Shown piece by piece: positions 1-6,860 of a DNA stretch of 29,235 nucleotides. A model generated the notes under the pieces. It saw nothing but the letters and a program-made list of their open reading frames with translations. It was not told where the DNA came from and did not search any database. A program made the position numbers and the translations under genes. The stretch's first letter is position 1. Each line of letters starts with the position of its first letter. This DNA is from a virus: the IMG/VR virus record IMGVR_UViG_3300037119_008552, positions 1-29,235 of that record, one strand, 5' to 3'.

Positions 1-320
1 GGAAAATCAGCACGGCAGATCGTCGCCGGACCTGCCAGGAGCACGTACTCCACCGGCTGTCTCGGACTGCGCTTCCAGACCAGGTACGCCGTGCAGATCA
101 GCTGGGCAGCCTTTCCGACGAGCTCCTCGATCTCGGCCGTGCTCATGCCCCGTGGACCGAGCTTGCACTGGATGAGGGTCGTGCTCGATGGAGCCAGTGC
201 CACCAGGTCTGCCAGCCCGTGTGAGCCTGCGGACCTGACGACCATGAAGCCCCTGGCCCTCAGCTCCCTCGCGACCTTGTGCTCAAGCGCCCTACCACGT
301 GCGTAGTTCGTCCCCGCCAT
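1..320 (-). CDS. Holliday-junction-resolvase-like PD-(D/E)xK nuclease, 3' end cut by window edge
   Basis: About 106 residues are visible, running off the left edge. The start is the ATG at 318-320, where the protein begins MAGTNYARGRALEHKVA. The order of motifs matches archaeal Hjc-type resolvases found in many phages: an N-terminal RGRALE with Glu13, then GFMVVRSAGSHGLADLVAL with Asp38, then LIQCK with Gln51 and Lys53. The second acidic residue of the usual ExK pair is Gln here, a substitution I recall from phage relatives. The expected role is cleavage of branched DNA during recombination, replication or packaging. The ribosome site is weak. A 25-bp inverted repeat lies 40-110 bases upstream and may control it. 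The family call is by motif only, since the C-terminus is not visible. Confidence 0.72.
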   Translation of the reverse strand, partial: MAGTNYARGRALEHKVARELRARGFMVVRSAGSHGLADLVALAPSSTTLIQCKLGPRGMSTAEIEELVGKAAQLICTAYLVWKRSPRQPVEYVLLAGPATICRADF

Positions 321-360
321 ATGGCTGGCAGGCGGGTGCACATGGGTCCGTCAGGGGCTG

Positions 361-429
361 TGCAAGGAGGATGGATATACCAAGGCAGTAGAGACCTCAT
401 ATCCCCTTGGTATATCCATCCTCCTTGCA
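361..429. repeat. Perfect 25-bp inverted repeat (two facing copies of the dispersed motif)
   Basis: Positions 361-385 and 405-429 are exact reverse complements of each other (25 of 25), separated by a 19-base loop; base 360 pairs with 430 to give 26. Each arm is a copy of the dispersed motif with core GGAGGATGGATATACC. No T-run follows on either side, so it is not a normal intrinsic terminator. It lies in a gene-free stretch (321-572) between two minus-strand genes. It could be an operator, an RNA processing hairpin or a replication site. Confidence 0.9.
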
Positions 430-572
430 CTGGTGTAGCAACCCCCGGTCAGGCCACCCGATAGAGGGGCATGTCCATGGTGTCGTTATGCTTCCTGGCA
501 GGCCTGTGCCTCGCCGGTGGCTGTCCGTTGGCGGCCAGGCTGTTGCTGGACGAGGTCGCCCTGGTGCTGGCC

Positions 573-782
573 CTACGCCTGCCTCCGAAGCTTCCTCACG
601 AGGTGGCCTGACCGGATGTCCTCGACCACCTGATCCAGCATAGGTCCGTCGGCCTGTCCGATCCGGTCGACCATGGCATCCACCTGGCCTCGGCTGACCG
701 TCACCCCGTCCCTGTCGAAGGCCTCGTGTAACAGCCTCCTCAGCATGCTCCTCTTGCGACGTACCTTTGACTCCCTGCCCAT
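573..782 (-). CDS. Small basic protein, unknown
   Basis: A 69-residue protein starting MGRESKVRRKRSMLRRLLHE. It is very basic at both ends and predicted to be mostly helical. I do not recognise a family. The ATG at 780-782 lies 12 bases after the stop of the gene at 795-947, with GGGGCG as a modest ribosome site. It belongs to a run of small minus-strand genes downstream of the LamG gene. The compact layout and lack of a better frame on the other strand support it as real. Confidence 0.6.
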   Translation of the reverse strand: MGRESKVRRKRSMLRRLLHEAFDRDGVTVSRGQVDAMVDRIGQADGPMLDQVVEDIRSGHLVRKLRRQA

Positions 783-794
783 GTCCAGTCGCCC

Positions 795-947
795 CTATCT
801 GTTACGTGTTTTCCGTCGTCTGTCCCACCACATGTCCAAGGAGATGAAGGGCACGGGTGACTGCTCGTAGGTCATCCACTCCCCGTCAAACTGGATCACG
901 TGGGTGTCCAGGATCGCCTCCATGAACAGCACGAGGTCCCTCCTCAC
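795..947 (-). CDS. Small protein, unknown, GTG start coupled to upstream gene
   Basis: A 50-residue protein read from a GTG that overlaps the stop of the preceding gene in a GTGA tetramer (944-947). It contains VLFMEAILDTHVIQFDGEW and ends in a basic RRRKTRNR tail. The composition is protein-like (aromatic and aliphatic residues well spaced). No family recognised. The GTGA overlap implies translational coupling with the gene at 944-1147; the same junction recurs at several places in this window. Confidence 0.55.
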   Translation of the reverse strand: MRRDLVLFMEAILDTHVIQFDGEWMTYEQSPVPFISLDMWWDRRRKTRNR

Positions 948-1147
948 CTGCCCCTCCGGACCTGCCAGCTCTCCAAGGCCTTGAACACGTTCCTGGATTC
1001 CCGTGATCGGCAGTCGAGGATCAGCAGCCCCTCATGGATCACGTGCATCGGCCTGTACAGCTCATGCTCCGTCGAGTCCCAGACCTGCCGGTCCAGGATC
1101 CAGAGCAGGAAGGCGAACACCTCGTCCACGACGACCCGTAACCTCAC
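944..1147 (-). CDS. Small protein, unknown
   Basis: A 67-residue protein starting from GTG at 1145-1147 (MRLRVVVDEVFAFLLWILDR). The N-terminal third is hydrophobic but broken by Asp, Glu and Arg, so it is more likely a buried helix than a membrane span. The C-terminus is basic. Its stop overlaps the GTG of the next gene (GTGA at 944-947). It follows the LamG gene in the same direction, separated by 114 bases. Function unknown. Confidence 0.5.
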   Translation of the reverse strand: MRLRVVVDEVFAFLLWILDRQVWDSTEHELYRPMHVIHEGLLILDCRSRESRNVFKALESWQVRRGR

Positions 1148-1212
1148 CGGCTCACCCCACGTGCATGCAGGAGTCCCGTGGCGACACCCGGTGCTCCAGG
1201 TGGTGTGGACAT
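1144..1212 (-). CDS. Possible 22-residue ORF, GTGA-coupled
   Basis: An ATG at 1210-1212 opens MSTPPGAPGVATGLLHARGV and ends in TGA overlapping the GTG start of the next gene (GTGA, 1144-1147). This is the same junction type seen between several better supported genes here. The ribosome site is weak and the peptide is too short to judge by composition, so it may be chance. Confidence 0.22.
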   Translation of the reverse strand: MSTPPGAPGVATGLLHARGVSR

Positions 1213-1261
1213 GTGGCCACCGAGAGCAGGCCCGTGGTGGTGGTCTGGCAGGCCCTGGGGG

Positions 1262-2809
1262 CTACACATACGAGCCGCTCTCGTCCACGTACCGGTCCAG
1301 GACATCGGCCGCCGAGAAGGCCCGGCCGTAGAACCTCACCGGACCGATCTTGCCGGCCCACCGGTTGACCGTGTTCGAGGTCCCGTACGGTAGGTCGATG
1401 CCGAAGGTCAGTGAGGCACTGGTGGCGGCATACAGGGATGCCGAGGACCTGGTCACGAAGTTGTGCCGGTTCACGAGCTGGCCGTTCACGTAGAAGATGG
1501 CGGAGCTGTTCAGCCCGTCACCTGATCCGGACATCACGAGGGCCACGTGCTGCCAGACATTCTGGTGTGCCGGTAGCGAGCCCGTGAAGCTCACCGTCTG
1601 GATCCCCTTCGATGTCCCCGATGCCACGGTCAGGGTCCATGCCCCTAACTGAGAGCAGCGGAGGCGGAACAGCTCACCGACGCCGCCGGCCGTGACCGAG
1701 TTCGCGAACCGGACCAGGGTCCTACCCGTGTAGGCGGCGTTGATGGACTGCGAGGTCCATGCCGTCATCGTGTACGAGCCGGTCCCTCCGAACATGCTCG
1801 CCAGTGCGAACGAGCTGCTGACCGAGGTGTTCAGCGTGCCGGAGTTCAGGTCGGGTGAGGTGTTGGGGAAGCTGAGGTATCCGGGCTGGGCGAACAGCTG
1901 TGCAGCGAAGGCCTTCGGTCCCTGGAACGTCATCGGCACACCGGCCGTCCGCTCGGTGTACATGGGCGGTTCCTGGAGCGGGTAGCGCAGCCTGTACACG
2001 GCGAGCGCTCCGGCGGTGAAGGACACGTCGGTGATCTCGTAGTCGGCATTCACCGAGGACAGGACCCTGCCGATGATGAAGGCGGCGTTTGTGGAACCGG
2101 AGAAGGCGATGTTGGTCTTGTGTCCGGACTGGCCGAGACCATCGATGGCGATCGTGTAGCTCGCGGTCTTGGTGGCATCCCAACCGAAGGAGGCCTCGAC
2201 GCGCTGCCAGACACCGGGCGTGAGCAGGGCAGAGCCCGTGTAGACCACGCTCGTCGGTGAGCTGACCAGGGCCAGCTTTCCGGCGGTCGCGGCCGACAGC
2301 TTGACCATGTTGGTCGGGACCTGGGTCACCGGGTCGATGGCATAGATGCCCATGATCTCGCCCAGGTTGGCGGCGCTGCTGCGACACCTGACGTAACAGC
2401 TGAACCCGTAGTGGGCGCTGTTGGCCTCCGACGGATCGACGAGCTGTGCCGTCGGAGGGTGCTTGTCGTTGGAGTCCAGTCCGAAGCACGTGTCGATCGT
2501 CGGGAGGCTCATCGACCGCGCGTACACCTGCGAGCCGGTGATGCTCGTGAGGAAGGTGGCCGGCTGTCCGTTGCCGACGCCTGCGAAGTTCCCCAGCTCG
2601 GTGTAGTCGAGCCCACGCTCCGTCTCCAGCGCTCCGGTCGACGTGAGCACGGGACTGAGCCAGTCGAACCAGTACATCGGTGTCTCGCCTGGGATGGCGG
2701 GCGGGATGTCCGGCTCGTTGGGGTAGCTGATGGTCCAGTCCTTGGTGACCTGTCCACGCACCTGACCACGTGCCTCGCGAGCGAGCCTCCATAGGCGGGT
2801 GTTGTCCAC
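1262..2809 (-). CDS. Two-domain LamG/concanavalin-like protein, probable receptor-binding or virion decoration protein
   Basis: A 515-residue protein from a GTG at 2807-2809 placed directly after the stop of the HNH gene. Two beta-rich jelly-roll segments are visible. The first (about residues 115-270) has the LTPGVWQRVEASFGWD and SYTIAIDGLG pattern. The second (about 330-510) has HQNVWQHVALVMSG, AIFYVNGQLV, and a closing KIGPVRFYGRAFSAADVLDRY, which is characteristic of LamG/pentraxin-type domains. Such domains bind sugars or form tail and head appendages. It lies about 10 kb beyond the end of the main virion operon, with its own upstream HNH gene. The start region (DNTRLWRLAREARGQV) resembles a particle-anchoring helix, which is inference. 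Confidence 0.72.
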   Translation of the reverse strand: MDNTRLWRLAREARGQVRGQVTKDWTISYPNEPDIPPAIPGETPMYWFDWLSPVLTSTGALETERGLDYTELGNFAGVGNGQPATFLTSITGSQVYARSMSLPTIDTCFGLDSNDKHPPTAQLVDPSEANSAHYGFSCYVRCRSSAANLGEIMGIYAIDPVTQVPTNMVKLSAATAGKLALVSSPTSVVYTGSALLTPGVWQRVEASFGWDATKTASYTIAIDGLGQSGHKTNIAFSGSTNAAFIIGRVLSSVNADYEITDVSFTAGALAVYRLRYPLQEPPMYTERTAGVPMTFQGPKAFAAQLFAQPGYLSFPNTSPDLNSGTLNTSVSSSFALASMFGGTGSYTMTAWTSQSINAAYTGRTLVRFANSVTAGGVGELFRLRCSQLGAWTLTVASGTSKGIQTVSFTGSLPAHQNVWQHVALVMSGSGDGLNSSAIFYVNGQLVNRHNFVTRSSASLYAATSASLTFGIDLPYGTSNTVNRWAGKIGPVRFYGRAFSAADVLDRYVDESGSYV

Positions 2810-3193
2810 CTAACGTCCCCGCACCTTCGGCACACGCGGACCGTAGTGGCCGTAGCGGTTCGCACCGCGACCCTTCAGGACCATGTCGTGGATGTTCTCG
2901 GTCTGCGTGCCCATGCGGATGTGGTCGGGGTTGCAGCAGTGCCTGACGTCGCACGTGTGCATGACCACCATGCCGGCGGGGATGGGTCCGTTGGTGTCCT
3001 GCCAGACCGCACGGTGCACACGTGTGAACGAGCCCCGGATCCCGATCTGGCCGTACCCGTGGCCGTTGAGCGCTCCCTGCCAGAGCCAGCAGTCCGTGAA
3101 CGGGTGGACCAACACCCTCTCCTTTATGCGGGTCAGGAGGGGGATGTCGTCGACGTAGAGGTGGTTCTTCAGGAGGCGTCTGCTCTTGTGCAC
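2810..3193 (-). CDS. HNH homing endonuclease
   Basis: A 127-residue reading from GTG at 3191-3193. The HNH_3-type core is clear: DCWLWQGALNGHGYGQIG, then VHRAVWQDTNGPIPAG, VVMHTCDVRHCCNPDHI and MGTQTENIHDM. The metal-binding His is in MHTC and the Asn/His pair in CNPDHI. These proteins are free-standing mobile endonucleases that nick or cut DNA. The same frame stays open to an ATG at 3322, but that upstream part overlaps a conserved noncoding element (about 3280-3376), so the short form is preferred; the GTG has no strong ribosome site. Its TAG stop abuts the GTG of the LamG gene. Confidence 0.82.
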   Translation of the reverse strand: MHKSRRLLKNHLYVDDIPLLTRIKERVLVHPFTDCWLWQGALNGHGYGQIGIRGSFTRVHRAVWQDTNGPIPAGMVVMHTCDVRHCCNPDHIRMGTQTENIHDMVLKGRGANRYGHYGPRVPKVRGR

Positions 3194-3279
3194 GCGATTA
3201 CGTAGTGGGCGGTGGGCCTTTGTTGGGCTGTCCCGGGATTCCCCGTGCAAATAAAGGTGTCCCCACCAGGGCCTCCCTC

Positions 3280-3376
3280 CTGCCCCCCACGGGCTTGACC
3301 GTTCCTGGGCCAGATAACCCATCCGAGATCACGCAGGCCCGCCCGTCACACCTGGCAGGCACGTGGCACCTGTCTG
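3280..3376 (-). promoter_or_regulatory. Leader element A (dispersed ~97-bp noncoding repeat)
   Basis: On the plus strand it begins CTGCCCCCCACGGGC, nearly the same as elements at 10446 and 19346, with a second conserved AGGCCCG block at offset 55 as in element B. On the minus strand its end reads GGGGGGCAGGAGGG, which points toward the HNH gene. ACGGGC (3289-3294) can pair with GCCCGT (3341-3346). Role unknown; likely a promoter or leader. Confidence 0.5.
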
Positions 3377-3429
3377 GATCGAGGCGGACCGGACGGTGGT
3401 CACCCTGACCTCGAATCGGAGGAACCGCA

Positions 3430-3461
3430 CGAATCGGTGTACATGGTTTGTGGTCCAATTA
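3430..3461 (+). promoter_or_regulatory. Bipartite promoter-like element upstream of the zinc-finger gene
   Basis: CGAATCGGTGTACATG (3430-3445) is followed by TCCAATTA (3454-3461). Exactly the same two blocks occur at 10841 with one extra spacer base. The TTAATAT box ends about 7 bases before the ATG at 3472, so the transcript may be leaderless or nearly so. A second CGAATCGG lies at about 3413. Confidence 0.6.
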
Positions 3462-3471
3462 ATATCGATCT

Positions 3472-3714
3472 ATGGCACACACCAACCTGATCGGGAACGC
3501 GAAGCACATCACCTGCACCCGCTGCGGTGGCAGCGGACGTAACCCGGCCGGTGCACCTCCTCCGCCGGTCCAGTGCGCGGACCGCAAGGCCTGCTGGCCC
3601 TGCCGGGGTACGGGGTCCATCACCACCTGCAGCCACTGTGGCAAGGGCAGCGAGTGCAGCACCGACGACGGCCGCTGCTACGCCTGCGTGGTCACCGGGC
3701 AGGGCGTGCGCTGA
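3472..3714 (+). CDS. DnaJ-type zinc-finger protein
   Basis: An 80-residue protein with four CxxC-like pairs: TCTRCGGSG (near 15), CADRKACWPCRGTG (35-48), TCSHCGKG (52-60) and CSTDDGRCYAC (62-74). The CxxCxGxG repeats resemble the DnaJ cysteine-rich domain that binds two zincs and holds partner proteins. It opens the plus-strand operon 3472-5353 from a promoter-like element just upstream. Its TGA overlaps the ATG of the GIY-YIG gene (TGATG, 3712-3716), so the two are coupled. Partner unknown. The CTRCG box is shared with the gene at 10637-10804. Confidence 0.75.
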   Translation: MAHTNLIGNAKHITCTRCGGSGRNPAGAPPPPVQCADRKACWPCRGTGSITTCSHCGKGSECSTDDGRCYACVVTGQGVR

Positions 3715-4469
3715 TGGGCCACCTCGGACGTCGGGGGAAGTCCCGTCGGAGCGGCACACGCCCCCGCCGGCAGCTCGGTGCGTGGGAGGCCGAGAGGTCG
3801 ACGGTCCGCCAGGTGTCGCAGCACCTGGTGTACGCGTTGGTCGATCCCCTGACGAGGGAGGTGCGCTACGTCGGCCGGTCGTCCACGGGCCTGGGTCGCC
3901 CCCGTCGCCACTGGCGTACCAAGAAGGAGCTGCGGCGGAGGGATGCCTGCCACGCCTGGGTGCGCGGTCTCCTGCTGCGCGGCCTCTGTCCGCTCATCGA
4001 TGTGCTCGACGAGTTCGATCCGGTCCATGACGTCAGCGCACGCCTGGACCTCGCCGAGGCCTTCTGGATCCGCTTCTTCCGGGAGACCGGGGCGGAGCTG
4101 ACGAACGAGTGGGTCGACGGTGACAGCGGCGATGGTCGGCCTCCAAGGCTCTACCGGCGGGGGTGGCGGCACTCGCTCAAGACCAGGCGGAAGATCGCTG
4201 CGGCCCACCGCGGGAGGGCCAAGCCCAGGACCCATCGCATCCAGCTGTCCCTCGCTGCCGCACCGCTGAAGAAGCAGGTCGTCTGCCTGGACGATGGCCT
4301 CTGGTTCCCCAGCATCTGCGCCGCCGCCCGGCACTACGGCGTCAACGTGCAGAACCTGTCGGCACATCTGCGCGGCCGGAAGCACACCCCGACCTGCGGC
4401 GGTGTGAGGTTCGCCTTCTACGACGCCATGGACCGCCACCGTGGCACTCGGAAGGCAGTGGCCAGGTGA
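3714..4469 (+). CDS. GIY-YIG homing endonuclease with NUMOD DNA-binding modules
   Basis: A 251-residue protein; ATG at 3714 chosen because it overlaps the upstream stop. The N-terminal catalytic module has HLVYALVDPLTREVRYVGRS (GIY as VYA, YIG as YVG), then GLGRPRRHW and the conserved Glu in LDLAEAFWIRFF. A NUMOD3-like segment follows (RHSLKTRRKIAAAHRGRAK), then an IENR1/NUMOD1-like helix-turn-helix (VVCLDDGLWFPSICAAARHYGV, about residues 190-240, ending GGVRFAFYD). This is the order seen in I-TevI/I-BmoI-type enzymes. It is free-standing, with no intron or split gene visible. The first GIY residue is not Gly, so activity should be checked. Confidence 0.85.
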   Translation: MGHLGRRGKSRRSGTRPRRQLGAWEAERSTVRQVSQHLVYALVDPLTREVRYVGRSSTGLGRPRRHWRTKKELRRRDACHAWVRGLLLRGLCPLIDVLDEFDPVHDVSARLDLAEAFWIRFFRETGAELTNEWVDGDSGDGRPPRLYRRGWRHSLKTRRKIAAAHRGRAKPRTHRIQLSLAAAPLKKQVVCLDDGLWFPSICAAARHYGVNVQNLSAHLRGRKHTPTCGGVRFAFYDAMDRHRGTRKAVAR

Positions 4470-4801
4470 TCCCCAGGCTGGCTACCGGGGTGTCGCCTTG
4501 GGACGCGGAGACAGCGCACGGGCTGCTGCAGGCGGCGTACCGGGCGTTCATGCAGCACTCGCACCCCGACTGCACCAACACCTACGAGGTGCTCCGCAAC
4601 TGCCAGTCATGCCACCTGCGTGGCGTGTTCGGTCGCATCCCCGATGTCGCCGGTTGGGAGCGGGTCTACGTGGCCCTGCACCTCCCCATCACGACGGGGG
4701 TCTTCAACCTTTGCACCAGGAGGCTCGCCCAGACCAACCCCGACTATCTCGCACTGCTCATGAGGGACGTTGCGTCCTTCGGCATCAACCTGATCGACTG
4801 A
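4466..4801 (+). CDS. Unknown 111-residue protein, GTGA-coupled to GIY-YIG gene
   Basis: Starts at GTG 4466, which overlaps the stop of the homing endonuclease (GTGA). The protein contains HSHPDCTN, NCQSCHLRG and NLCTRR, so four cysteines could bind a metal, and a hydrophobic-rich C-terminal half (YVALHLPITTGVFNL). The N-terminus (AETAHGLLQAAYRAFMQHSH) looks helical. No family recognised. The open frame extends far upstream, but there it only shadows the endonuclease gene. Confidence 0.62.
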   Translation: MIPRLATGVSPWDAETAHGLLQAAYRAFMQHSHPDCTNTYEVLRNCQSCHLRGVFGRIPDVAGWERVYVALHLPITTGVFNLCTRRLAQTNPDYLALLMRDVASFGINLID

Positions 4802-4817
4802 CAGAGGAGAGACCACA

Positions 4818-5102
4818 ATGGCACGTACCCAGAAGAACGCGAACACCGTCCCCGCCACCATCACCACCACCGAGGAGACCGGCACGACCGGCACGCCGAT
4901 GGACGCCCTCCACCAGGCCGAGGAGGCCTTCAGGGATGCGCAGGTGGCCTTCCGTACCTCCATGGACGAGCTGCGGCTGCTCCGTCGCAAGCAGGCCCAC
5001 ACCCGGCTGGTCCTCGACCGCGCGCGACTGCGGCTGATGGAGGCCAGGCTGCTGGTGGCCGAGGAGAACCTCTCGGAGGGCGGTGGCGACACCGAGGGGT
5101 AG
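4818..5102 (+). CDS. Coiled-coil small protein
   Basis: A 94-residue protein with a strong ribosome site (CAGAGGAGAGACCACA before the ATG). The first 30 residues are Thr/Glu-rich and probably disordered; from about residue 30 (DALHQAEEAFRDAQVAFRTS) to 85 it is a charged heptad-like helix rich in Leu and Arg. No family recognised. It is the fourth gene of the plus-strand operon, 16 bases after the previous stop. Possible roles include a scaffold or regulator partner; nothing in the sequence decides. Confidence 0.7.
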   Translation: MARTQKNANTVPATITTTEETGTTGTPMDALHQAEEAFRDAQVAFRTSMDELRLLRRKQAHTRLVLDRARLRLMEARLLVAEENLSEGGGDTEG

Positions 5103-5105
5103 GGC

Positions 5106-5168
5106 ATGGGGATCTATGAGGTCCTGGCCTACGGGCCCGTGGTCGCCCACGACTGGCACTCGGTGTGA
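5106..5168 (+). CDS. 20-residue peptide, GTGA-coupled
   Basis: ATG at 5106, three bases after the previous TAG, with GAGGGG as ribosome site. It encodes MGIYEVLAYGPVVAHDWHSV and its TGA overlaps the GTG of the next gene (GTGA, 5165-5168). It may act as a translation leader that feeds ribosomes into the 5165 gene. Alternatively, a -1 shift at the junction would fuse it to the next frame, where the sequence continues smoothly (IVTVNGSYLNLWV). Confidence 0.45.
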   Translation: MGIYEVLAYGPVVAHDWHSV

Positions 5169-5353
5169 TCGTCACCGTCAACGGCAGCTACCTGAACCTG
5201 TGGGTCAGCGACGGCGACGGCGGGTGGACCAACACCGAGTGCCAGTCGTCTGGCGACCCCGTGGGCTACCTGCAGCGGCCGCTGGTCCAGGTGATGCTCC
5301 TGGCCGAGGAGTTCATCGGGGAGTCGATCAGGTCAGAGGACGAAGGGGCGTAA
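5165..5353 (+). CDS. Small acidic protein, unknown
   Basis: A 62-residue protein from a GTG with no ribosome site of its own but overlapping the stop of the preceding short ORF. It begins MIVTVNGSYLNLWVSDGDGG, beta-strand-like, and ends acidic (GESIRSEDEGA). It is the last gene of the plus-strand operon; a 13-bp hairpin starts 4 bases after its stop. No family recognised. Confidence 0.55.
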   Translation: MIVTVNGSYLNLWVSDGDGGWTNTECQSSGDPVGYLQRPLVQVMLLAEEFIGESIRSEDEGA

Positions 5354-5357
5354 AAGA

Positions 5358-5394
5358 CCTTGCCCGGCTCGTAGGTGGCAGGAGCCGGGCAAGG
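5358..5394. terminator. Strong hairpin, minus-strand terminator
   Basis: CCTTGCCCGGCTC (5358-5370) pairs fully with GAGCCGGGCAAGG (5382-5394), an 11-base loop between. On the minus strand the stem is followed by TCTTTTA, giving an intrinsic terminator for a minus-strand transcript. On the plus strand no T-run follows, although the hairpin sits right after the last plus-strand gene. Confidence 0.75.
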
Positions 5395-5409
5395 GGTGAG
5401 GCGTGCGGT

Positions 5410-5493
5410 TTAAGTGGTCTGCAGACGGCGAGCGCGCCACCGTCGCATGCGCTGAAGTACGTGCCCTGGCTGTGCCAGGCATACTTGGGCCAT
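5410..5493 (-). CDS. Possible 27-residue basic peptide or small RNA
   Basis: An ATG at 5491-5493 preceded by an excellent ribosome site (GAGAGGAG, 7 bases away) reads MAQVCLAQPGHVLQRMRRWR and ends RARRLQTT. A strong terminator follows 16 bases beyond the stop. The coding call rests only on the ribosome site and terminator, since the peptide has no recognisable family. A short regulatory RNA of about 150-300 bases is the main alternative. Confidence 0.4.
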   Translation of the reverse strand: MAQVCLAQPGHVLQRMRRWRARRLQTT

Positions 5494-5623
5494 GTGGGTC
5501 TCCTCTCTTGAGGGGACTTGCCCAAGGCGGTTAAGTCGGCTAACTTCTGCTTAGGAAGACGGCGCAGGGTCAACAGATTAACGGGCTCATCCCCGTGATT
5601 TTGTTTATCTTTGTGTTGTCGGG

Positions 5624-5672
5624 AACGCTCTTGGACGGGTGTTAGCGCACCAGCCTCAAGAGCGTTTTTTTT
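5624..5672 (+). terminator. Intrinsic terminator with eight Ts
   Basis: AACGCTCTTG (5624-5633) pairs with CAAGAGCGTT (5657-5666) and runs into eight Ts (5665-5672). It would end plus-strand transcription from the 3472-5353 operon, just before the tail-to-tail HEPN-like gene. The 5394-5674 gap otherwise holds only the possible minus-strand small ORF. Confidence 0.85.
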
Positions 5673-5674
5673 GG

Positions 5675-6361
5675 TCACATGTTGTTGTCTCCCGGCTTCG
5701 GACGCTTGAGGCCGGCCATGACGCCTGCCCGCGTCGTCAGGTAGCTGCGGAGCGCGTACAGCTGCTCCCACACCGAGTCGATGTCGTCGGTGGTGACGTC
5801 GGCGGGGAGACGCAGTGAACCCGTCCGACCCCTCCCAAGGTGGAGGATGTGCTGCTCGTCGACAGGGGCTGCCACCGCTACCGGGGGGCGTGGCTGGCGA
5901 ACGCTCACCTGCCCATGCACCAACTCGTTCCGGATGTTCAACAGCCGTGAGGACTCAGCCAAGAGCGGGCTGGAATGCCTGTTCCCCAGCTCGGCATACG
6001 TGGGCACCCTGTGCGGATCGGGAGCGGTGGCGGTCATTGCCTTCCACCAATCAAACCCATCATCAGTTGGCTCCGGCTTTTCGAAGGTCAGAAAGTCCCT
6101 GAGGATCTTGCTGATCCTCGAGATGTAGGTCCGCTTGGTCGCCAACGAGGTGCTCTCGTCCGACTCGATCCACGCCTTGTGCTTCTCGAATGCCTCGGCC
6201 ACCGTCACGCCGCTGTTGGGGGGCACTGCCCGCGTTCTGAAAGTGCTCCAGGTCCCGGCAAGGTTGTGGTCGTAGTGGCCATCAGCTCGCGCCCGCGTGA
6301 CGAACTCGGTCACGGCGTCGAGCGGCTGCGACAGTGCCCCACGGCGTTCCTTGGTGCTCAT
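5675..6361 (-). CDS. Unknown protein with HEPN-like RNxxxH motif
   Basis: A 228-residue protein from ATG 6359-6361 (MSTKERRGALSQPLDAVTEF). The N-terminal half (residues 10-95) is helical and basic, with TSLATKRTYISRISKILRDFL, loosely like a recombinase core-binding segment, but no catalytic Arg/Tyr set follows, so an integrase is not supported. Near residue 145 is LLNIRNELVHGQ, which fits the R(N)xxxH motif of HEPN RNases and of uncharacterised HEPN-like proteins. The C-terminus has a further helix (DSVWEQLYALRSYLTTRAG). It is a lone minus-strand gene between two plus-strand operons with an AT-richer upstream region. A defence or superinfection-exclusion role is only a guess. Confidence 0.62.
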   Translation of the reverse strand: MSTKERRGALSQPLDAVTEFVTRARADGHYDHNLAGTWSTFRTRAVPPNSGVTVAEAFEKHKAWIESDESTSLATKRTYISRISKILRDFLTFEKPEPTDDGFDWWKAMTATAPDPHRVPTYAELGNRHSSPLLAESSRLLNIRNELVHGQVSVRQPRPPVAVAAPVDEQHILHLGRGRTGSLRLPADVTTDDIDSVWEQLYALRSYLTTRAGVMAGLKRPKPGDNNM

Positions 6362-6683
6362 CGTCCCACGGTGCTCCCGTTGATCACCCGCGTCAAGTTT
6401 TGAGATCTCATTCTGTACGAATCCCACAGATTTAAGTCCGTCGCGTTTTTCTCGTTTTGGTAAGGCAGCGCGAAATGTGCCACGAAATCTGGTGTGGACG
6501 TGTACCACGGGGCCCAAGAGCAGCCAAGTCTACTGAACGGTGGTTCGGTGTCAAGGGGTCGCAAGCAGATCAACCTGGCACGGCGGCAGCGCTGCAAGCA
6601 CCTGGAAACACGTTCCTCTGTGGAGTGCCTGTGGATAACGTGATGACATCTCGACCATCCTGCCGCACCCTGCGGTCTCCAGG

Positions 6684-6708
6684 TGCAAGGAGGGAGGACA
6701 TACCAAGA
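6684..6708 (+). repeat. 25-bp dispersed motif, copy 2
   Basis: Same length and frame as the copy at 361-385, with core GGAGGGAGGACATACC and four differences from it. It is preceded by G, like the others except for flanking bases. Confidence 0.85.
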
Positions 6709-6763
6709 CACAGGCTTAATGAATTCAATGGCTTGGACAGGTCATTCAGGTGCGACATGTGTG

Positions 6764-6788
6764 TGCAAGGAGGATGGACATACCAAGG
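6764..6788 (+). repeat. 25-bp dispersed motif, copy 3
   Basis: Core GGAGGATGGACATACC, one base different from the 361-385 copy. It is 80 bp downstream of copy 2 in the same direction, upstream of the primase gene. Confidence 0.88.
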
Positions 6789-6860
6789 GAGCTTGATAGA
6801 GAGAAGATGGCCATTGATCAGGTGTGAGATGTGGGGTGATGTAAGCTAGAAGCCCGAGAG

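Noticed and set aside
430-572. Small minus-strand ORF downstream of the 573 gene
   Set aside because: No suitable start codon with a ribosome site; only a 9-codon ATG ORF remains.
1945-1962. TCGGTGTACATG match to the bipartite promoter block
   Set aside because: It is within the LamG coding sequence (MYTER) and has no TCCAATTA partner.
5675-6361. Tyrosine integrase
   Set aside because: Only a core-binding-like helical stretch is present; no R-H-R-Y catalytic set follows, and no attachment site was seen.
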